This document shows positions 27,229 to 35,806 of a stretch of 64,000 nucleotides of DNA, piece by piece. This stretch comes from Roseibaca sp. Y0-43. Lineage in GTDB: Bacteria > Pseudomonadota > Alphaproteobacteria > Rhodobacterales > Rhodobacteraceae. A program made the translations under genes and the position numbers. Below the pieces are notes generated by a model that was not told the origin of the DNA, made no database searches, and saw only the letters and a list, made by a program, of their open reading frames with translations. Numbering within the stretch: position 1 is the first letter of the stretch; each line of letters starts with the position of its first letter. The stretch spans positions 186,001 through 250,000 of the forward strand of contig NZ_JAFMPR010000003.1 of NCBI RefSeq assembly GCF_020667835.1, read 5' to 3'.

Positions 27229-28230
27229 TTACATGGCCTCCAAAGCATCGACCAAGCGGCCCGCGCCATGGCGGAACGGATCGACCGTCGGCAGACCCAT
27301 GCGCGCCTCGATCTCGGCACAGCAGGCCAAGGCCGCATCGTCATCCAGCGCCGCCGTGTTCACCGAAATGCCCACCACCTTGCAGGCCGGGTTTGCCACC
27401 CGCGCCAGCGTCAACGCCATGTCGCGCACGGCCTCCAAAGAGGGCAAGTCGTAGCCCGGCAAGCCCCGCATATGGCTGCGCGTCGGCTCATGGCTCAGGA
27501 TCAGCGCATCAGGCTGGCCGCCATGGATCAGCGCCATCGTCACGCCGGAATAAGACACATGGAACAGCGAGCCTTGCCCCTCGATCAAGTCCCAATGGTC
27601 CGGGTCGTTATCCGGCGTCAGCCATTCGACCGACCCGGCCATGAAATCCGCGATGACCGCATCCAGCGGCACGCCGCCCCCGGTAATCAGGATGCCGGTC
27701 TGCCCCGTGGCCCGGAAACTGGCCTTCATCCCACGCGCGAGCATCTCGCGCTCCATGCACAGCGCCGTATACATCTTGCCGACAGAGCAGTCGGTGCCCA
27801 CGGCCAGACAGCGCTTGCCGGTGCGCTTTTCACCATTGGCGATGGGGTATTTGACGGACGGCACGCGCACGTCGTGCAGCTTGCGCCCGGTGGCTTCGGC
27901 AACCGCTTTCAAGTCCGGCTCGTCCCGCAAAAGGTTGTGCAGGCCCGACGCCAGGTCGAACCCCTCCTCCAGCGCCGCGATCAGCACCTTCTTCCATGCC
28001 GCCGAAATCACCCCGCCCCGGTTCGCGACGCCGATCACCAGCGTCTTCGCGCCCGCGGCCTTGGCTTCGGCCAGCGTCATATCCGGCAGTTTCATGTCGG
28101 CGCGGCAACCTTCCATGCGGAGCTGGCCCAGCGCGAAATCGGGGCGCCAATCCTTGATCCCCTGCGCGACCTTGGCGGCCAACGGGTCGGGTGCATCGCC
28201 CAGAAACAGCAGGTAGGGGGTCTCGATCAT
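27229..28230 (-). CDS. dgcN: DgcN-like (DUF1611) N-acetyltransferase
   Basis: A 333-residue DUF1611 protein. A P-loop-like motif is visible in AVGTDCSVGKMYTALCME, with a following GQTGILITGGGVPLDAV. In the D-glutamate pathway described for marine proteobacteria and haloarchaea, DgcN acetylates D-glutamate to N-acetyl-D-glutamate before DgcA acts. The pairing with dgcA here supports that role; without the pair, only DUF1611 could be claimed. I set the start at 28230 (MIETPYLLFLGDA); the frame is open to 28338. It is divergent from mcl1, sharing a 273-nt promoter region, and is first of the run dgcN-dgcA-ilvD-dat. Confidence 0.82.
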   Translation of the reverse strand: MIETPYLLFLGDAPDPLAAKVAQGIKDWRPDFALGQLRMEGCRADMKLPDMTLAEAKAAGAKTLVIGVANRGGVISAAWKKVLIAALEEGFDLASGLHNLLRDEPDLKAVAEATGRKLHDVRVPSVKYPIANGEKRTGKRCLAVGTDCSVGKMYTALCMEREMLARGMKASFRATGQTGILITGGGVPLDAVIADFMAGSVEWLTPDNDPDHWDLIEGQGSLFHVSYSGVTMALIHGGQPDALILSHEPTRSHMRGLPGYDLPSLEAVRDMALTLARVANPACKVVGISVNTAALDDDAALACCAEIEARMGLPTVDPFRHGAGRLVDALEAM

Positions 28231-28379
28231 GCGTCGCTCCATTGTCCGGTGGTGGGGATATTGCGCAATTCTACCCAAAGGCTGGCGAAGTGTTTCGCGA
28301 ATTGCACGCGGTTTCGGGGTATTTGCCGAAGAAATCACCTCATATGCAGCCTATAGCCGCATTTCCTGCCACACGCATC

Positions 28380-28401
28380 GTGCCATGCTGCCATGCGGCA
28401 C
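28380..28401. promoter_or_regulatory. candidate operator in the dgcN/mcl1 divergent region
   Basis: Two tandem copies of TGCCATGC (28381-28388 and 28389-28396) lie inside a GTGCC / GGCAC inverted repeat. TTTGCATGTGCA follows at about 28410. The region lies midway between the divergent starts. No known consensus is claimed. Confidence 0.35.
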
Positions 28402-28503
28402 AAGTTGCCTTTGCATGTGCAGAAAAACAGCTTGCGCGATTGTATGCAATAATATACCAAATTCTCGCACCGTTTCGAAATATCCTGTCCCAAGAGGTAG
28501 ACC

Positions 28504-29460
28504 ATGAGCTTCCGCCTGCAACCCGCGCCTGTCGCCCGCCCCAATCGCTGCCAATTGTTCGGTCCCGGCTCGCGCGTGGCGCTGTTTGAAAAGATGGCCT
28601 CCAGCGCGGCCGATGTCATCAATCTCGACCTAGAGGATTCGGTGGCGCCCTCGGACAAGGACAGCGCGCGCGCCAATGTGATCGCCGCCACGCATGAGGT
28701 GGACTGGGGCAAGAAAACGCTCTCGGTGCGCATCAACGGGCTGGACAGCCCCTTCTGGTATCGCGACGTGGTCGACCTGCTGGAACAGGGCTCCGAGCGC
28801 TTGGACCAGATCATGATCCCGAAAGTGGGCTGTGCCGCCGACATCTACGCCGTCGATGCGCTTGTCACCTCGATCGAGGCCGCGAAGGGCCGCCAGAAAC
28901 GCATCGGGTTCGAGGTCATCATCGAATCCGCCGCCGGCATCACCAACGTGGCCGAAATCGCCGCCGCCTCGCCCCGCCTGACCGCCATGAGCCTTGGCGC
29001 GGCAGATTTCGCGGCTTCCATGGGGATGGCCACGACCGGCATCGGCGGCACGCAGGAAAACTACTACATGCTGCGCGAGGGCGCGCAATACTGGTCCGAC
29101 CCGTGGCACTGGGCGCAATCGGCCATCGTCGCCGCCTGCCGCGCAAATGGTGTGTTGCCGGTCGACGGCCCCTTCGGCGATTTCAGCGATGATGACGGCT
29201 TCCGCGCACAAGCCCGCCGTTCCGCCACGCTGGGCATGGTTGGCAAATGGGCGATCCACCCCAAGCAGGTGGCGCTCGCCAACGAGGTCTTCACCCCCTC
29301 CGAGGCCGCCGTCGCCGAGGCGCGCGAAATCCTCGACGCGATGGAACAGGCCAAGGCGCGCGGCGAGGGCGCGACCGTCTACAAGGGCCGTCTGGTCGAC
29401 ATCGCGTCCATCAAACAGGCAGAAGTCATCGTCCGCCAGGCCGAAATGATCGCGGCCTAA
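28504..29460 (+). CDS. mcl1: L-malyl-CoA/beta-methylmalyl-CoA lyase
   Basis: A 318-residue CitE-like lyase that cleaves L-malyl-CoA to acetyl-CoA and glyoxylate and beta-methylmalyl-CoA to propionyl-CoA and glyoxylate; it belongs to the ethylmalonyl-CoA pathway for acetate assimilation. The N terminus (LQPAPVARPNRCQLFGPGSR), VINLDLEDSVAPSDKD, the metal-binding EVIIESAAGITN and MSLGAADFAASMGM agree closely with Rhodobacter sphaeroides Mcl1 as I remember it. AAGAGGTAG precedes the ATG. It stands alone, divergent from dgcN. A hairpin and a repeat element follow it. The gene implies that this organism lacks, or does not rely on, isocitrate lyase. Confidence 0.95.
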   Translation: MSFRLQPAPVARPNRCQLFGPGSRVALFEKMASSAADVINLDLEDSVAPSDKDSARANVIAATHEVDWGKKTLSVRINGLDSPFWYRDVVDLLEQGSERLDQIMIPKVGCAADIYAVDALVTSIEAAKGRQKRIGFEVIIESAAGITNVAEIAAASPRLTAMSLGAADFAASMGMATTGIGGTQENYYMLREGAQYWSDPWHWAQSAIVAACRANGVLPVDGPFGDFSDDDGFRAQARRSATLGMVGKWAIHPKQVALANEVFTPSEAAVAEAREILDAMEQAKARGEGATVYKGRLVDIASIKQAEVIVRQAEMIAA

Positions 29461-29478
29461 CCGCCAGCCGACCGCAAG

Positions 29479-29504
29479 GCCCCGGATCGCTGCGCGTCCG
29501 GGGC
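29479..29504 (+). terminator. hairpin after mcl1
   Basis: GCCCCGGA / TCCGGGGC forms a perfect 8-bp stem with a 10-nt loop, 19 nt after the stop. There is no T-tract, so its strength as a terminator is uncertain. Confidence 0.55.
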
Positions 29505-29525
29505 ACCTGCGCCAGACCTCCCCCA

Positions 29526-29592
29526 TTCATCCTTGCAAAAATATCCTGGGGGAGTCCGGCCCCGGCAGGGGCCGGGCGGGGGCAAAGCCCCC
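29526..29592 (-). repeat. start-codon-bearing intergenic repeat, copy 2
   Basis: The core at 29526-29551 differs from copy 1 only at two adjacent bases (AA for CT). It is followed by CCGGCCCC-GGCA-GGGGCCGG (29556-29575) and GGGGGC-AAA-GCCCCC (29578-29592). On the minus strand it again reads GCAAGGATGAA, but no gene begins there; the element lies between mcl1 and mutS. Confidence 0.8.
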
Positions 29593-29654
29593 TTCAATCC
29601 GCCCACGGCTTTCGCTAGGCTCTGCCCCATCCCCTTTGGCCGGAGCCTTCTCGC

Positions 29655-32288
29655 GTGACAGACACCGTAACCCCCATGATGGCCCAATACCTGAAGGTAA
29701 AGGCCCAGCATCCGGATGCGCTGCTGTTTTACCGCATGGGGGATTTCTACGAATTGTTCTTCGATGACGCCGTGGCAGCGGCGGCGGCGCTCGACATCGC
29801 GCTGACAAAGCGCGGCAAGCATCAGGGCGAAGATATCGCCATGTGCGGTGTGCCCCATCACGCGGCAGAGGGGTACCTGCTGACCCTGATCCGCAAAGGG
29901 TTCCGCGTGGCGATTGCCGAGCAGATGGAAAGCCCGGAAGAGGCCAAGAAACGCGGCTACAAGGCGGTTGTGCGCCGAGAGGTTGTGCGCCTTGTCACCC
30001 CCGGCACCCTGACAGAGGACAGTTTGCTCGACGCGCGGCGGCATAATTTCCTTGCCGCCTATGCCGAGATCCGCGACGCGGGCGCGTTGGCTTGGGTCGA
30101 TATTTCCACCGGGCAGGTGCGCGTCATGGCCTGCACCCGTGCGCGACTTGGCCCGGAACTTGCGCGATTGGCCCCGCGCGAGGTGCTGGTGGCCGATCCC
30201 ATGGCCGAGGCGTTGCGCCCGGTGGTTGAGGAGATGGGCGCGGCGCTGACCGCGCTTGCGCCTGCGAGTTTCGACAGCGCATCCGCCGAGCGGCGCTTGT
30301 GCGACCTGTACGGCGTGCAAACCCTCGACGGGTTCGGCCAGTTTTCCCGGCCCGAGCGCGCGGCACTTGGCGCATTGGTCGATTATCTGGACCTGACGCA
30401 GCGCGGCAAGCTGCCCCTGTTGCAGCCCCCGACGCTTGAAAGCCTCGATGCCTCGGTGCAGATCGACGCCGCCACGCGCCGCAACCTGGAACTGACACAA
30501 GCGTTGTCGGGCGGGCGCGACGGCTCGCTCTTGGCGGCGATTGACCGCACGGTCACGGCGGCGGGCGCGCGGCTTCTGGAGCGGCGCTTGTCCGCACCTG
30601 CGCGCCGGGCCGAGACGGCGCTGTCGCGGCAGGCTTGCGTGACGTTTCTGCATGTCCAGTCGCGGCTTTGCGCCGATTTGCGGCAGGCGCTCAAATCCGT
30701 GCCTGATCTGGACCGCGCGCTCTCGCGCCTGTCGCTGGACCGGGGCGGGCCGCGCGACTTGGGCGCCGTGCGGCAGGCCTTGGCGCAGGCGGGCAGCTTG
30801 GCAACCCAGCTAGAAGTGCCGGATTTGCCCCAGCTTTTGGCAGATGCCCGCGCGGACCTTCTGGGCCATGACGAGTTGCTAGACCTGCTCGACGCCGCAC
30901 TGGTGGCAGAGCCGCCGCTGCTGGCCCGCGATGGTGGCTTTATCGCGCCCGGCCATGACCCGGATCTGGACGATGCCCGCCGCTTGCGCGACGAGGGCCG
31001 CAGCGTGATCGCCGCCATGCAGGCCGATTATGCCAATGACACAGGCATCACCTCGCTCAAGATCAAGCATAACAACGTGCTGGGCTATTTTATCGAAGTG
31101 ACCAGCACCCATGCCGAGCGGATGCTGTCCCAGCCCCTGTCGGACCGCTTCATCCACCGCCAGACCACGGCGAACCAGGTGCGCTTTACCACGGTAGAGC
31201 TGTCCGAGATGGAAACCCGCATCCTGAACGCGGGCGGCCGCGCGCTCGAGATCGAGAAACGCCTGTTCGACGGCTTGCGCGCTGAAGTGCTGGATGCCGC
31301 CGCCGCCTTGTCCCAAACCGCGCGCGCCTTGGCCGAGATTGACTTGGCGAGCGCTTTGGCCGATCTGGCCCGCGCAGGCGATTGGTGCGCGCCGAAGCTG
31401 GATGACAGCCGCGCCTTTGCCATCGAAGGGGGCCGTCACCCGGTGGTCGAAGCGGCGCTGAAACGTGCCGGAGAGCCGTTCATCGCCAATGATTGCGACC
31501 TGTCGGCGGGCGAGGGCGCGGCGATCTGGTTGCTGACAGGTCCGAACATGGCCGGTAAATCGACCTTCCTGCGGCAAAACGCGCTGATCGCCATTCTGGC
31601 GCAGATGGGTGCTTGGGTGCCCGCGAAAGCGGCGCATATCGGGATGGTCAGCCAAGTGTTCAGCCGCGTGGGCGCGAGCGACGATCTGGCGCGCGGGCGG
31701 TCCACCTTCATGGTGGAAATGGTCGAAACGGCGGCGATCCTGAACCAGGCCGATGACCGGGCGCTGGTGATCCTCGATGAAATCGGGCGCGGCACGGCGA
31801 CCTATGACGGGTTGTCGATTGCCTGGGCGACGCTCGAACATTTGCACGATGTGAACCGCACCCGTGCGCTGTTTGCCACGCATTACCACGAGATGACGGC
31901 GCTGTCCGACCGGCTGGCAGGGGTGCAAAATGCGACGGTGGCGGTCAAGGAATGGCAAGGCGATGTCGTGTTCCTGCACGAGGTGCGGCGCGGGGCCGCC
32001 GACCGCAGCTATGGCGTGCAGGTGGCCCGGCTTGCGGGGCTGCCCGCGCCGGTGATCGCGCGCGCGCGCGAGGTTCTGGCGGCGCTCGAAGATGGCGCAA
32101 GGGGCAGCTCGCCCAAGGCGCTGATCGACGATCTGCCCCTGTTCTCTGCGGTGCAAGCGCCCGCGCCTGCACCTGCCAAGCCGTCGCCGGTGCTGGACGC
32201 CTTGGCGGATGTGAACCCGGATATGCTGTCCCCGCGCGAGGCGCTGGACATGTTGTATAAGCTGAAGGGCATGGCGTCGGATGGTTGA
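29655..32288 (+). CDS. mutS: DNA mismatch repair protein MutS
   Basis: MutS binds mismatches and starts repair with MutL. The 877-residue protein has the mismatch-reading Phe-x-Glu site in FYRMGDFYELF, the lever and clamp domains, Walker A GPNMAGKST, Walker B LVILDEIGRGTATYDG, and the composite-site histidine in LFATHYHEM. The start is a GTG at 29655 with GGAG 9 nt upstream, giving an N terminus like that of Rhodobacter MutS; the ATGs at 29676 are the alternative. It converges on mtaB, with a pair of palindromic repeats between them. No mutL in the window. Confidence 0.97.
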   Translation: MTDTVTPMMAQYLKVKAQHPDALLFYRMGDFYELFFDDAVAAAAALDIALTKRGKHQGEDIAMCGVPHHAAEGYLLTLIRKGFRVAIAEQMESPEEAKKRGYKAVVRREVVRLVTPGTLTEDSLLDARRHNFLAAYAEIRDAGALAWVDISTGQVRVMACTRARLGPELARLAPREVLVADPMAEALRPVVEEMGAALTALAPASFDSASAERRLCDLYGVQTLDGFGQFSRPERAALGALVDYLDLTQRGKLPLLQPPTLESLDASVQIDAATRRNLELTQALSGGRDGSLLAAIDRTVTAAGARLLERRLSAPARRAETALSRQACVTFLHVQSRLCADLRQALKSVPDLDRALSRLSLDRGGPRDLGAVRQALAQAGSLATQLEVPDLPQLLADARADLLGHDELLDLLDAALVAEPPLLARDGGFIAPGHDPDLDDARRLRDEGRSVIAAMQADYANDTGITSLKIKHNNVLGYFIEVTSTHAERMLSQPLSDRFIHRQTTANQVRFTTVELSEMETRILNAGGRALEIEKRLFDGLRAEVLDAAAALSQTARALAEIDLASALADLARAGDWCAPKLDDSRAFAIEGGRHPVVEAALKRAGEPFIANDCDLSAGEGAAIWLLTGPNMAGKSTFLRQNALIAILAQMGAWVPAKAAHIGMVSQVFSRVGASDDLARGRSTFMVEMVETAAILNQADDRALVILDEIGRGTATYDGLSIAWATLEHLHDVNRTRALFATHYHEMTALSDRLAGVQNATVAVKEWQGDVVFLHEVRRGAADRSYGVQVARLAGLPAPVIARAREVLAALEDGARGSSPKALIDDLPLFSAVQAPAPAPAKPSPVLDALADVNPDMLSPREALDMLYKLKGMASDG

Positions 32289-32293
32289 CCCGC

Positions 32294-32362
32294 GCCCCGG
32301 ACTTGATCCGGGGCCTAGCGACCGGCGCGGTTGACGGCGAGGCCCCGGGTCAAGCCCGGGGC
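32294..32362. repeat. inverted pair of GC-rich palindromic repeats between mutS and mtaB
   Basis: Hairpin 1 (32294-32314, GCCCCGG-ACTTGAT-CCGGGGC) and hairpin 2 (32342-32362, GCCCCGGG...CCCGGGGC) are inverted copies of one 23-bp unit with two differences. The unit, with its CTTGA loop, is common between converging genes in alphaproteobacteria. The pair can act as a two-way terminator for mutS and mtaB. Confidence 0.75.
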
Positions 32363-32372
32363 GCGCGGCGCA

Positions 32373-33638
32373 TCAGATACCAGCAGCGGTTAATTGCGCC
32401 CCGTCATGCCCCGTGATGCGGGCTTGCACGATCTGGCCCACGGTCTGATCCGCGTCAAACACCGTTTCGGCAAATTGCGGGGTGCGGCCCATGCGCGGGT
32501 TTTCCATCAGCACCGGGTGCGTGGCCCCGACCTGCGCATTCAGATGGCGCGCGACCGCCGCCGCGCCCGCCGCGCGCAACCGCGCCGCGCGCTCGCGGAT
32601 GGCTGTGCCGTTCACTTGCGGCATCCGCGCGGCGGGGGTGCCCTTGCGGGGGCTGAACGGGAAAACATGCAGCCATGTCAGCCCGCATTCCTCGACCAGC
32701 TTCAGCGAGTTCTCGAACATCGCCTCGGTCTCTGTCGGGAAGCCCGCGATGACGTCGGCGCCAAAGGCCATGTCGGGCCGCAGGCGGCGCGCTTCGGTGC
32801 AAAACGCGATCGCATCGTCGCGCAGGTGGCGGCGTTTCATACGTTTCAGGATCATGTCATCGCCTGCCTGCAAGGACAGGTGCAAATGCGGCATCAGGCG
32901 CGGTTCCGTGGCGATGGTTTCCATCAGCGCCGGGTCGGCCTCTATCGAATCAATGGACGAAATACGCAGCCGTGCCAAATCCGGCACCAGCCGCAGGATG
33001 CGGCGCACCAGATCGCCCAAGCGGGGCTGGGCGGGCAGGTCCGCGCCCCAGCTTGTCAGGTCGACGCCAGTCAGAACGACTTCCAGATAACCCTCGTCCA
33101 CCAGCCGCTTGATCTGCTCGACCACCACGCCCGCGGGCACAGAACGCGAATTGCCGCGGCCATATGGGATGATGCAGAACGTGCACCGATGATCGCAGCC
33201 GTTCTGCACCTGCACATAGGCGCGGGCGCGCGTGCCGAAGCCGTCGATCAGGTGGCTGGCGGTTTCACGCACCGACATGATGTCATCGACCATTACGCGC
33301 TCTGTCTGGCCGATCAGGTCGGGGGTCAGGCTGGCCCATGTCGCGGGCTGCATCTTTTCCGAATTGCCGATGACGCGGGTCACTTCGGGCATGGCCGCGA
33401 AGGTTTCGGGTTCGGTCTGGGCTGCACAGCCCGTCACGATAATGGGCGCATCCGGGTTGTCGCGGCGCAGGCGGCGGATTTCCTGTCGCGCCTTGCGCAC
33501 GGCTTCGGACGTGACGGCGCAGGTGTTCACGACCAGCGCATCGCGCACGCCGGCTTCCTCGGCCAGCCGCTTCATGGCCTCGGTCTCATAGGCGTTCAGG
33601 CGGCAGCCAAGCGTGGTGAAGCGCGGAGCCGCGGTCAC
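32373..33638 (-). CDS. mtaB: tRNA t6A37 methylthiotransferase MtaB
   Basis: A 421-residue radical-SAM enzyme of the MiaB/MtaB group, predicted to turn t6A37 into ms2t6A37 in ANN-decoding tRNAs such as tRNA-Lys. The N-terminal cluster cysteines are in [17 protein letters not shown] and TGCAAQ; the radical-SAM motif is [17 protein letters not shown]. The short N terminus and LGCRLN favour MtaB over MiaB or RimO. It starts at GTG (33638) in a GTGA overlap with the dapF stop. Its likely substrate, tRNA-Lys(TTT), is encoded 1 kb away, which is neat but probably coincidental. Confidence 0.93.
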   Translation of the reverse strand: MTAAPRFTTLGCRLNAYETEAMKRLAEEAGVRDALVVNTCAVTSEAVRKARQEIRRLRRDNPDAPIIVTGCAAQTEPETFAAMPEVTRVIGNSEKMQPATWASLTPDLIGQTERVMVDDIMSVRETASHLIDGFGTRARAYVQVQNGCDHRCTFCIIPYGRGNSRSVPAGVVVEQIKRLVDEGYLEVVLTGVDLTSWGADLPAQPRLGDLVRRILRLVPDLARLRISSIDSIEADPALMETIATEPRLMPHLHLSLQAGDDMILKRMKRRHLRDDAIAFCTEARRLRPDMAFGADVIAGFPTETEAMFENSLKLVEECGLTWLHVFPFSPRKGTPAARMPQVNGTAIRERAARLRAAGAAAVARHLNAQVGATHPVLMENPRMGRTPQFAETVFDADQTVGQIVQARITGHDGAQLTAAGI

Positions 33639-34474
33639 TGACCGAACCCTTCGGCCAGCGTGGCGGTGAAGACATGCGCCACCGGCCCGGTCAGCCAGAC
33701 GCCATCGTCGCGCCAATCGACCATCAGCGTGCCACCATCGGCGGTGATCGTCACCTGCCGCCCGGTCAGGTCACGCAGGTTGGCGGCAACGGCTGTCGCG
33801 CAGGCCCCGGAGCCGCAGGCAAGCGTGATGCCCGTGCCCCTTTCCCACACGCGCAGGCGCAGGTGGTCGGGCGCGATCAGCGACGCGAATTCCACGTTCG
33901 TCGCCTCTGGAAAGAGCGGGTCATGTTCCACGACCGGGCCTTGGGTCGCGACAGGGGCGGCATCGGCATCGGCCACGAAATGCACGCAATGGGGGTTGCC
34001 CATGCCGACCGCGACCGGGTCGCCCGGCAGGGGCAGGTGTTCAATATCGCACTTCTGCGATAGGGGAATGTCCTGCCAGTCCAGCACGGGCGCGCCCATA
34101 TTGACCCAGATCTGCCCGCCGCGATCCTCGGCATATAAAATCCCGCGCGCTGTGCGAATGGTCAGTGTCTTGGCCCCGGTCTGACACATGACCATAGACG
34201 CCACACAACGCGTGGCATTGCCGCAAGCGCCCGCGCGCGAGCCGTCGGCGTTCCAGAATTCCAGCAGCAGATCGGCATCGTCAGCCGGGCGCAATTCGGC
34301 CAGTTGGTCGAATCCCACGCCGCGATGGCGATCGCCCAAGGCTTGCGCCAGCGCAGGCGTCGTCAGCCGCTCCGCGCAGCCGCGCGAATCGATCACGACG
34401 AAATCATTTCCCGCGCCGTGCATTTTGGAAAAGATAAGGCCCGTGCCAGTCATGCGCGCCATATAGCGATGCAT
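33635..34474 (-). CDS. dapF: diaminopimelate epimerase
   Basis: DapF interconverts LL- and meso-diaminopimelate for lysine and peptidoglycan. Both catalytic cysteines are present, in [11 protein letters not shown] and [13 protein letters not shown], with the N-terminal [16 protein letters not shown] place the start at 34474 (279 residues) because AGGG lies 5 nt before that ATG; ATGs at 34462 and 34453 are also possible. Reading the frame further upstream would run through the tRNA-Lys gene and is not credible. It overlaps mtaB by 4 nt. With the DapC-like enzyme at 12 kb it supplies two lysine-pathway steps in this window. Confidence 0.96.
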   Translation of the reverse strand: MHRYMARMTGTGLIFSKMHGAGNDFVVIDSRGCAERLTTPALAQALGDRHRGVGFDQLAELRPADDADLLLEFWNADGSRAGACGNATRCVASMVMCQTGAKTLTIRTARGILYAEDRGGQIWVNMGAPVLDWQDIPLSQKCDIEHLPLPGDPVAVGMGNPHCVHFVADADAAPVATQGPVVEHDPLFPEATNVEFASLIAPDHLRLRVWERGTGITLACGSGACATAVAANLRDLTGRQVTITADGGTLMVDWRDDGVWLTGPVAHVFTATLAEGFGQ

Positions 34475-34540
34475 ATGCACCCTGACCAGCCCCGCGAAAT
34501 GGGGCATGTGGAAAACATTGCGAAAGCGTGGCTTTTGTCC

Positions 34541-34569
34541 TTGACCCTGTGACGCGGCTTTTCTAAGTA
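34541..34569 (+). promoter_or_regulatory. sigma-70-type promoter of tRNA-Lys
   Basis: TTGACC (34541-34546), a 17-nt spacer and TAAGTA (34564-34569) give a near-consensus housekeeping promoter, ending 13 nt before the mature tRNA. It faces away from dapF. Confidence 0.75.
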
Positions 34570-34582
34570 GCGGCCTCAGAGT

Positions 34583-34658
34583 GAGCCGGTAGCTCAGCCG
34601 GTAGAGCAACTGACTTTTAATCAGTAGGTCCAGGGTTCGAACCCCTGCCGGCTCACCA
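34583..34658 (+). tRNA. tRNA-Lys (anticodon TTT)
   Basis: A complete 76-nt cloverleaf. The acceptor stem GAGCCGG pairs with CCGGCTC; the D arm is GCTC/GAGC; the anticodon arm ACTGA-CTTTTAA-TCAGT carries TTT; the T arm is CAGGG-TTCGAAC-CCCTG. The discriminator is A and CCA is encoded. It is a single gene with its own promoter. No sign that it serves as an integration site: the flanking sequence shows no integrase or duplicated 3' end in this window. Confidence 0.98.
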
Positions 34659-34751
34659 TTTTCCCGAAATCCCTGTTTCGTCAGCTTGCAGGCCCGCGCC
34701 TTGCGGCGTAGCACTTGGGCCAACCCGGTCCTGCGCGCAAAGGTCTGCCCA

Positions 34752-35438
34752 ATGAAACGCTCTCGTATCAACGCCATCATGGCAGAGGCGGATGAGATGA
34801 TCCGCCGCCATGGCTTCGTGCTGCCGCCCTTCGCCTACTGGACCCCGGACGCTTTCAAGGCCCGCGCCGCTGATGCCCGCCATGTGATCGACGCGCGCTG
34901 TGGCTGGGACATTACCGATTACGGCGCGGGGCGGTTCGACCAGATGGGGCTGTTCCTGTTCACCCTGCGCAACGGGCTATTGGCCGACCTGCAACGTGGC
35001 GGCGGCATGTGCTATGCCGAGAAGCTGCTGATCTCGCGGCAGGACCAGCTTTCGCCCATGCACACCCACGCGCTGAAGGCCGAGGACATCATCAACCGGG
35101 GCGGGGCCACGCTGGTGGTCGAGCTGTACGGGTCCGACGATCACGGCGGCTTTGCCGAGGACAAGGGCGGCACGGTCTGGCTGGACGGCATTCGCCACGA
35201 CTATGCCCCCGGAGAAAAGCTGCGCCTGCGCCCCGGCGAAAGCGTGACCCTGCGCCCCGGCGACTGGCACGCGTTCTGGGGCGAGGGTGGGGATGTGCTG
35301 ATTGGCGAGGTTTCGACCGTCAATGATGACGAGACCGACAATATCTTCCGCGATCCCATCGGGCGCTTTGCCGAGGTCGAGGAAGACGAAGCCCCCACGC
35401 ATCTGCTGGTCAGCGATTACCGGGCGTGTCTGGGCTAG
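34752..35438 (+). CDS. D-lyxose/D-mannose isomerase-like cupin
   Basis: A 228-residue cupin protein resembling D-lyxose ketol-isomerase, which interconverts D-lyxose and D-xylulose (and D-mannose and D-fructose). Metal ligands of the cupin barrel are visible in [18 protein letters not shown] (two His and a Glu) and in the later [10 protein letters not shown] (His). The protein starts [22 protein letters not shown], as in this family. There are no neighbouring sugar transport or kinase genes, so the physiological sugar is unknown. The start at 34752 is preferred over 34686, which lies too close to the tRNA end. Confidence 0.83.
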   Translation: MKRSRINAIMAEADEMIRRHGFVLPPFAYWTPDAFKARAADARHVIDARCGWDITDYGAGRFDQMGLFLFTLRNGLLADLQRGGGMCYAEKLLISRQDQLSPMHTHALKAEDIINRGGATLVVELYGSDDHGGFAEDKGGTVWLDGIRHDYAPGEKLRLRPGESVTLRPGDWHAFWGEGGDVLIGEVSTVNDDETDNIFRDPIGRFAEVEEDEAPTHLLVSDYRACLG

Positions 35439-35519
35439 GCCCGGTCTGCGTGGTCTGCGCGACATCAAGTCCGGCCCGGCGATCCTGTGTTATACTGCAC
35501 GGCAGAGGAGGTCCGGACC

Positions 35520-35798
35520 ATGATAACCCTAGAGGATATGGAAGACATGTCGGCCCTGACGCGGGCCGAGATTGATGCACTGGCAAAGCATGAACATCTG
35601 GCCATCGGCAACGCGACGCTGCTGGGCGAATACCTGATGCAGGTCCATCACGGGCCGCAAAAGGTTCAGGAAATGATTTGCGACGATATTCGCGAAGCAC
35701 TTCATGCCGATGATGTCCCCCGCGCCGCGACCCTTTTCGCCGTGCTGCGCGGGTTTCTGGCAGAGCATCCGGACGCCGCGCGCGGGGCGCGGGGTTAG
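35520..35798 (+). CDS. conserved small helical protein, unknown function
   Basis: A 92-residue acidic soluble protein, predicted all-helical (LTRAEIDALAKHEHLAIGNATLLGEYL in parts; REALHADDVPRAATLFAVLRGFL), with no Cys, signal peptide or membrane segment. A strong AGAGGAGG ribosome-binding site lies 9 nt before the ATG at 35520. It follows the isomerase gene by 81 nt and converges on the transglutaminase gene with only 8 nt between the stops. Proteins of this pattern occur in other Rhodobacterales in my recollection, always unnamed. Function unknown. Confidence 0.7.
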   Translation: MITLEDMEDMSALTRAEIDALAKHEHLAIGNATLLGEYLMQVHHGPQKVQEMICDDIREALHADDVPRAATLFAVLRGFLAEHPDAARGARG

Positions 35799-35806
35799 GT
35801 CAAGCG

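Noticed and set aside
29461-29530. A gene starting at the ATG inside repeat copy 2 on the minus strand
   Set aside because: The frame runs antisense into mcl1 and gives a low-complexity sequence without family resemblance.
34583-34658. tRNA-Lys as the attachment site of the integrated element
   Set aside because: It lies 24 kb from the integrase with intact core genes between, and no copy of its 3' end was found near 58.5 kb.
34475-34780. An upstream extension of dapF through the tRNA-Lys gene
   Set aside because: It would translate the tRNA complement and adds 100 residues that no DapF has; a good ribosome-binding site lies at 34474.
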